This document shows, piece after piece, positions 31,095 through 33,235 of a DNA stretch of 33,235 bases. The position numbers and the translations under genes were made by a program. This DNA comes from a virus. The notes beneath the pieces are model-generated. The model had not been told where the DNA came from and ran no database searches. It saw only the letters and a list, made by a program, of their open reading frames with translations. Location: the IMG/VR virus record IMGVR_UViG_3300027508_000028, positions 1 to 33,235 of that record; one strand, written 5' to 3'. Position 1 is the stretch's first letter. Each line of letters starts with the position of its first letter.

Positions 31095-31617
31095 TACTAA
31101 ATATCCGTTGATGCACCTCACCGCCCGAGAAGTACTGCAACTACGCAGATTCACCGACCTCTGCAAAGCAAACAAAAACGAACACCAAGTAACCGACCGC
31201 AAATATACGGCAGGAGCCACCGAAAAAGGCATCATCATGCTCGGAAAAGCAGGAGAAGTGATCATCTCCCGCTACTACAACACCGAAATAGATTGGGAAA
31301 TCTATGTAGGCGCAGACAACGGTTTTGACACCATCATAAACAACAAAAAAACTGAGATCAAAACATCATCCCAAAAAGACCTGATAATCAACGACCCTGA
31401 ACACTGCAAATACGGTTTATGGAAACCCGACACAGAACAATGCATAGTCGTATGGTGTAACCAGCCTAAACACCAATGGGAAAACATAGGCACAAACACA
31501 CAGTTCCAAATAATCGGTGGAACAACCCGCCAAAATTTCTTTGCAAAAGCCCAAAAAACCGACTACGGTTATGGTCCGAGACTAAAACTAAACGAACAAC
31601 AACTAACACACCTATAG
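31084..31617 (+). CDS. PD-(D/E)XK-nuclease-like protein, possible restriction endonuclease
   Basis: This 177-aa protein contains GKAGEVIISRYYN with E58, then GFDTIINNKKTEIKTS with D82 and E91-x-K93. D-x8-E-x-K after an upstream glutamate helix is the active-site signature of PD-(D/E)XK nucleases, used by restriction and repair enzymes. The C-terminal part (KYGLWKPDTEQCIVVWCNQ) supplies the further core strands. It follows a DNA methyltransferase by 11 bases, which suggests a type II-like pair. A phage recombination or packaging nuclease is the alternative. No ribosome-binding site precedes the ATG. Confidence 0.6.
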   Translation: METATKYPLMHLTAREVLQLRRFTDLCKANKNEHQVTDRKYTAGATEKGIIMLGKAGEVIISRYYNTEIDWEIYVGADNGFDTIINNKKTEIKTSSQKDLIINDPEHCKYGLWKPDTEQCIVVWCNQPKHQWENIGTNTQFQIIGGTTRQNFFAKAQKTDYGYGPRLKLNEQQLTHL

Positions 31618-31626
31618 AAAGACATA

Positions 31627-31827
31627 ATGAACGAATTCCAACAATGGTGGGTCACCCACCTAGCCCAAGAAACAGAAAAGGCTCACAAACAAGCCGAAAG
31701 ACTATTCCCAATCCGCGTACTCAGCAACAAAGCAAAACGCGACATCTTCATGGACACCTTCCACTGGACAATGCTAGAACAGCGAATAACAATGGAAAAA
31801 CTATTTAAACAACCCGTAAACCTATAA
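31627..31827 (+). CDS. Small basic helical protein, unknown function
   Basis: This 66-aa protein, MNEFQQWWVTHLAQETEKA onward, is amphipathic helix almost throughout, with two Trp near the N-terminus. It lies 9 bases after the nuclease-like gene. It ends KQPVNL, a weak form of the shared [QK]Q-x4 terminus. No ribosome-binding site is obvious. No motif recognised. Confidence 0.55.
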   Translation: MNEFQQWWVTHLAQETEKAHKQAERLFPIRVLSNKAKRDIFMDTFHWTMLEQRITMEKLFKQPVNL

Positions 31828-31839
31828 CAGGAGCAGAAA

Positions 31840-32163
31840 ATGAGAAAAAGGCAACGCCAAATATATGCCCTCAATGTCAGCGAACCACAAATGAAAGGGC
31901 TCCTCGCACTTGTAACAGAACAACGAAAACAACTAGCAAAAACCCTGCAAGAAAAAGGCGACGCACCAGACACCGATCGCATATATCAAAAATTAACCCA
32001 ACTCAAAGGAATAGAAAAAGCATTAGAAACCTCAATCTACTTCCACGACAAATTCTATGAAGCAAACAAAACACAAATCAAAGAAAAACGCGAAACCCTA
32101 AAAAAAGCAAAACCGCCGCGCGAAATTTTGAAAAACGACCCCCAACAGTCCCTCAACAAATAA
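31840..32163 (+). CDS. Small coiled-coil/helical protein, unknown function
   Basis: This 107-aa, very basic protein has the only clear AGGAG ribosome-binding site of the local run, 6-7 bases before ATG. IYALNVSEPQMKGLLALVTEQRKQLAKTLQEKG and KLTQLKGIEKALETSIYFHDKFYEANKTQIKEKRETLKKA are long helices. The segment is rich in Gln and Lys and ends PQQSLNK. A nucleic-acid- or protein-binding scaffold is plausible; no family recognised. Confidence 0.6.
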   Translation: MRKRQRQIYALNVSEPQMKGLLALVTEQRKQLAKTLQEKGDAPDTDRIYQKLTQLKGIEKALETSIYFHDKFYEANKTQIKEKRETLKKAKPPREILKNDPQQSLNK

Positions 32164-32187
32164 ACCGAAACGACCATGACAACCACA
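32141..32187 (+). repeat. Stop-to-start repeat element, copy 3
   Basis: AACAGTCCC (32144-32152), 6 bases, AATAAAC (32159-32165) with stop TAA 32161-32163, then CGAAACGACCATGACAACC containing the next ATG (32176). Confidence 0.7.
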
Positions 32188-32505
32188 CAAAAAAATACGC
32201 CCACACCCGGCACCGAAATCCTCCAAGAAGCCTACAAAATCGTAAACCAAGACCGCCAAAACACATACGGACACCCAAAAGACGACTACACAAAAGTCAT
32301 CAACATCTACCAAACACTCACAGGAAAAGAACTAACAATAAACGAAGCAATCCTCTTCATGGTCTCCGTCAAACTCGCACGACTACGAACCAACCTAGAC
32401 CAAGGACAACTACACCACGACACACTCCTAGACACAATCGGATACCTCACCTGCCTAAACATGATCCACCACGCAGACACACCCCAACAGACCCCAGACA
32501 GATAA
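32176..32505 (+). CDS. DUF6378-like protein
   Basis: This 109-aa protein matches from memory the phage family DUF6378: EILQEAYKIVNQDRQNTYGHPKDDYTKVINIYQTLTGKELTINEAILFMVSVKLARLRTNLDQGQLHHDTLLDTIGYLTCLN, with the DRQNTYGHP block, the KLAR helix and the D-x-x-GY segment. The family is all-helical and often lies near nucleotide-metabolism genes; a MazG-like NTP pyrophosphatase role is sometimes suggested but not established. By hand count 104 of 110 codons end in A or C. It ends PQQTPDR, another copy of the shared terminus. Confidence 0.8.
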   Translation: MTTTQKNTPTPGTEILQEAYKIVNQDRQNTYGHPKDDYTKVINIYQTLTGKELTINEAILFMVSVKLARLRTNLDQGQLHHDTLLDTIGYLTCLNMIHHADTPQQTPDR

Positions 32506-32530
32506 ACCTAAAAAACAAAACGGAACCAAA
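32484..32530 (+). repeat. Stop-to-start repeat element, copy 4
   Basis: AACAGACCC (32486-32494), 6 bases, GATAAAC (32501-32507) with stop TAA 32503-32505, then a looser CTAAAAAACAAAACGGAACC. The next ATG is at 32535 and opens only a 35-aa frame. Confidence 0.65.
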
Positions 32531-32534
32531 AAAT

Positions 32535-32642
32535 ATGTCGCATGACCGCCCCCGGCTACAGAGAGAGTGCAAAAGGTTGACAGCCCCGCTTAGCAACCTG
32601 CTGTCACTGTCATACAACCCTTATGTTGTAAGGGTTTTGTGA
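32535..32642 (+). CDS. Possible 35-aa leader peptide
   Basis: ATG 32535 opens MSHDRPRLQRECKRLTAPLS, continuing NLLSLSYNPYVVRVL, with stop TGA 32640-32642 overlapping the ATG of the membrane-protein ORF (TGATG). The final codons run through a hairpin that holds the next ribosome-binding site, the arrangement expected of a coupled leader. There is no strong ribosome-binding site of its own and no family match, so it may be chance. Confidence 0.2.
   Translation: MSHDRPRLQRECKRLTAPLSNLLSLSYNPYVVRVL
32616..32636 (+). promoter_or_regulatory. Hairpin holding the Shine-Dalgarno of the membrane-protein ORF
   Basis: AACCCTTA (32616-32623), loop TGTTG, TAAGGGTT (32629-32636) is a perfect 8-bp stem. 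AAGGG (32630-32634), 7 bases before ATG 32642, is wholly inside the right arm, so folding would hide it. Confidence 0.5.
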
Positions 32643-32818
32643 TGCGTGTGCTTGTGCCTTTGTTGTTTGTGATGGTTGCTGTGTATTGGGTTTTGCAGTT
32701 GTTGCATTTTGTGTTTGTGACGAACTTTGAGAATGTTGTTGCAAGTGTTGTGATTGTTTTTATTGTTTTTGTTTTGTATAGGGGGTGTTGTGCCTTACAA
32801 AAACATTGCAGATCATAG
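32642..32818 (+). CDS. 58-aa protein with two membrane segments
   Basis: This short frame, MRVLVPLLFVMVAVYWVLQL onward, has one hydrophobic helix at about 3-26, a short polar turn (VTNFENVV), and a second at about 33-46, then RGCCALQKHCRSS-type basic end. The hairpin topology and size fit a holin or other small phage membrane protein, but no specific family is recognised. AAGGG is 7 bases upstream. Most codons end in G or T, the opposite of the upstream genes. Its end overlaps the next ORF by 29 bases. Confidence 0.5.
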   Translation: MRVLVPLLFVMVAVYWVLQLLHFVFVTNFENVVASVVIVFIVFVLYRGCCALQKHCRS

Positions 32819-33008
32819 GGAGTGGCAACGCTGTCATCGTGAGGATACGAGGGCTAAGCGTGAGAGGCGTAGGGAGTATGAGCGTGAGCGTAAGAATCGT
32901 CAGCGTGTTGCTCTGTATGAGTTGTTGCCTGAGCCTGAGAGGTCTCGTAAGTTGGAGGCTAATGCTAGGCGTAGGGCTTTTGGTTTGAGGTGGCGTGTTG
33001 AGAAATAG
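32790..33008 (+). CDS. Small Arg-rich helical protein, HNH-N-terminal-like
   Basis: This 72-aa protein from GTG 32790 reads VPYKNIADHREWQRCHREDT, then a long Arg/Glu helix (RAKRERRREYERERKNRQR). PYKxxxxxREWxRxxRxxxRAKRERRR strongly recalls the small basic segment that precedes HNH nucleases or stands alone in actinophages, so nucleic-acid binding is likely. A longer frame from 32754 has no good start. By hand count 66 of 73 codons end in G or T. Confidence 0.6.
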   Translation: MPYKNIADHREWQRCHREDTRAKRERRREYERERKNRQRVALYELLPEPERSRKLEANARRRAFGLRWRVEK

Positions 33009-33030
33009 TGGCTACGGGTGGCTACGGGTG
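33008..33030 (+). repeat. Tandem 10-bp repeat upstream of promoter
   Basis: GTGGCTACGG occurs twice in tandem and is followed by a third GTG (33008-33030), ending 4 bases before the TTGACA -35. One repeat per helical turn places both copies on the same DNA face, as expected of a repressor or activator site. Confidence 0.75.
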
Positions 33031-33034
33031 ATAC

Positions 33035-33063
33035 TTGACATATACTCTGTACTGTTATATAGT
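33035..33063 (+). promoter_or_regulatory. Consensus sigma70-type promoter (leaderless)
   Basis: TTGACA (33035-33040), 17 bases, TATAGT (33058-33063), ending 7 bases before ATG 33071. This is the best promoter match in the window. Confidence 0.85.
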
Positions 33064-33070
33064 TAGACAC

Positions 33071-33145
33071 ATGACAGCAGATGCATTACTAGGCATAGCA
33101 ACAATGGCAGTAGCCATGATCGTCCTACTTATAGGAGCACAATGA
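33071..33145 (+). CDS. 24-aa membrane micropeptide
   Basis: ATG 33071 opens MTADALLGIATMAVAMIVLL, continuing IGAQ, which is one hydrophobic helix end to end. It is leaderless behind the strongest promoter in the window and coupled by ATGA to the next gene (33142). It may be a real micropeptide or a leader that brings ribosomes to the next ORF, whose AGGAG lies within this one. Confidence 0.5.
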   Translation: MTADALLGIATMAVAMIVLLIGAQ

Positions 33146-33235
33146 ACTACAGATACGACATATCACCTGATAGATACCCTTCCACTAAGTGGCTAGTAAT
33201 AGACACACAGTGTGGCAATATGCCGTTGTCTACAC
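33142..33235 (+). CDS. Start of a protein running off the window
   Basis: ATG 33142 opens MNYRYDISPDRYPSTKWLVI, which continues open to the end of the window. AGGAG is 4-5 bases upstream. Too little is present to identify it. Confidence 0.55.
   Translation, partial: MNYRYDISPDRYPSTKWLVIDTQCGNMPLST

Noticed and set aside
32577-32582. TTGACA as a promoter for the small membrane ORF
   Set aside because: No -10-like hexamer lies 16-19 bases downstream; the sequence there is CTGTCA and its neighbours.
1-33235. tRNA, rRNA or CRISPR arrays
   Set aside because: No cloverleaf with a GTTCGANTC-type T-arm and no regularly spaced identical repeats were found on reading; the only regular repeats are the four junction elements and the 10-bp tandem.
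1-33235. Integrase, excisionase or attachment site that would mark a prophage
   Set aside because: No tyrosine or serine recombinase motif is present in the listed genes, so lysogeny cannot be claimed from this window.

Overview
The window reads as part of the genome of a double-stranded DNA tailed phage of an actinobacterium, or possibly an integrated relative; no integrase is visible. The phage signature is an HK97-fold major capsid protein (7413-8729) behind large virion-type genes, plus a primase-helicase, a RuvC-like resolvase, a class II ribonucleotide reductase and DNA methyltransferases, all tightly packed. The actinobacterial host is suggested by a WhiB-family Fe-S regulator (23090-23443) and by several starts with a TANNNT -10 hexamer only 5-8 bases upstream, the layout of leaderless mRNAs. 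The moderate GC content, unlike mycobacteria or Streptomyces, would fit a low-GC aquatic actinobacterium; that is inference.

Layout. 1-8785 (+) is a virion/capsid block. It holds a 5'-truncated protein with a lipid/HipA-like kinase signature, a 1159-aa Arg-rich protein with a GNAT-like C-terminus, a 735-aa protein combining Cys-pair repeats, DxDGDG loops and an Arr-like ADP-ribosyltransferase domain, then the capsid gene and a strong terminator. 8811-9976 (+) has a Cys-rich phage protein and a staphylococcal-nuclease homologue. 9973-13255 (-) is a compact operon: tyrosine phosphatase, histone-deacetylase-family amidohydrolase, small Cys protein, coiled-coil protein, FkbM-like methyltransferase, 2OG-Fe(II) oxygenase and a 52-aa coiled coil. 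13425-16683 (+) is centred on adenosylcobalamin-dependent ribonucleotide reductase and ends at a perfect 19-bp hairpin. 16762-18985 (-) carries a possible capsid-decoration protein, a beta-class DNA methyltransferase and a histone-H1-like Lys/Pro/Ala protein. 19069-20474 (+) has an unknown gene and a phytanoyl-CoA-dioxygenase-like enzyme.

20475-24918 (-) is a replication and regulation block: small membrane protein, terminase-small-subunit-like HTH protein, primase-helicase, WhiB, Zn-ribbon-like protein and glycosyltransferase. 24954-26574 (+) holds the resolvase, a helical protein and a ParB-like protein. 26571-27509 (-) is another 2OG oxygenase. 27542-32505 (+) is a long colinear run: a small basic protein, tandem short-chain dehydrogenases (the first lacking its whole catalytic triad), a Rossmann dehydrogenase fragment, a second DNA methyltransferase next to a PD-(D/E)XK-like nuclease, and small genes ending with a DUF6378-like protein. 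32642-33235 (+) has small ORFs with opposite codon third-position bias, followed by a consensus promoter.

The most unusual features are: putative protein-modifying domains in the virion block; a deacetylase, phosphatase, methyltransferase and oxygenase in one operon; a predicted SDR pseudoenzyme/enzyme pair; a repeated element spanning stop codons and next starts between 30.3 and 32.5 kb; and a roughly 400-bp island at 32.6-33.0 kb whose strand composition is inverted relative to both neighbours. All functional names come from reading motifs by eye; no database search was run.
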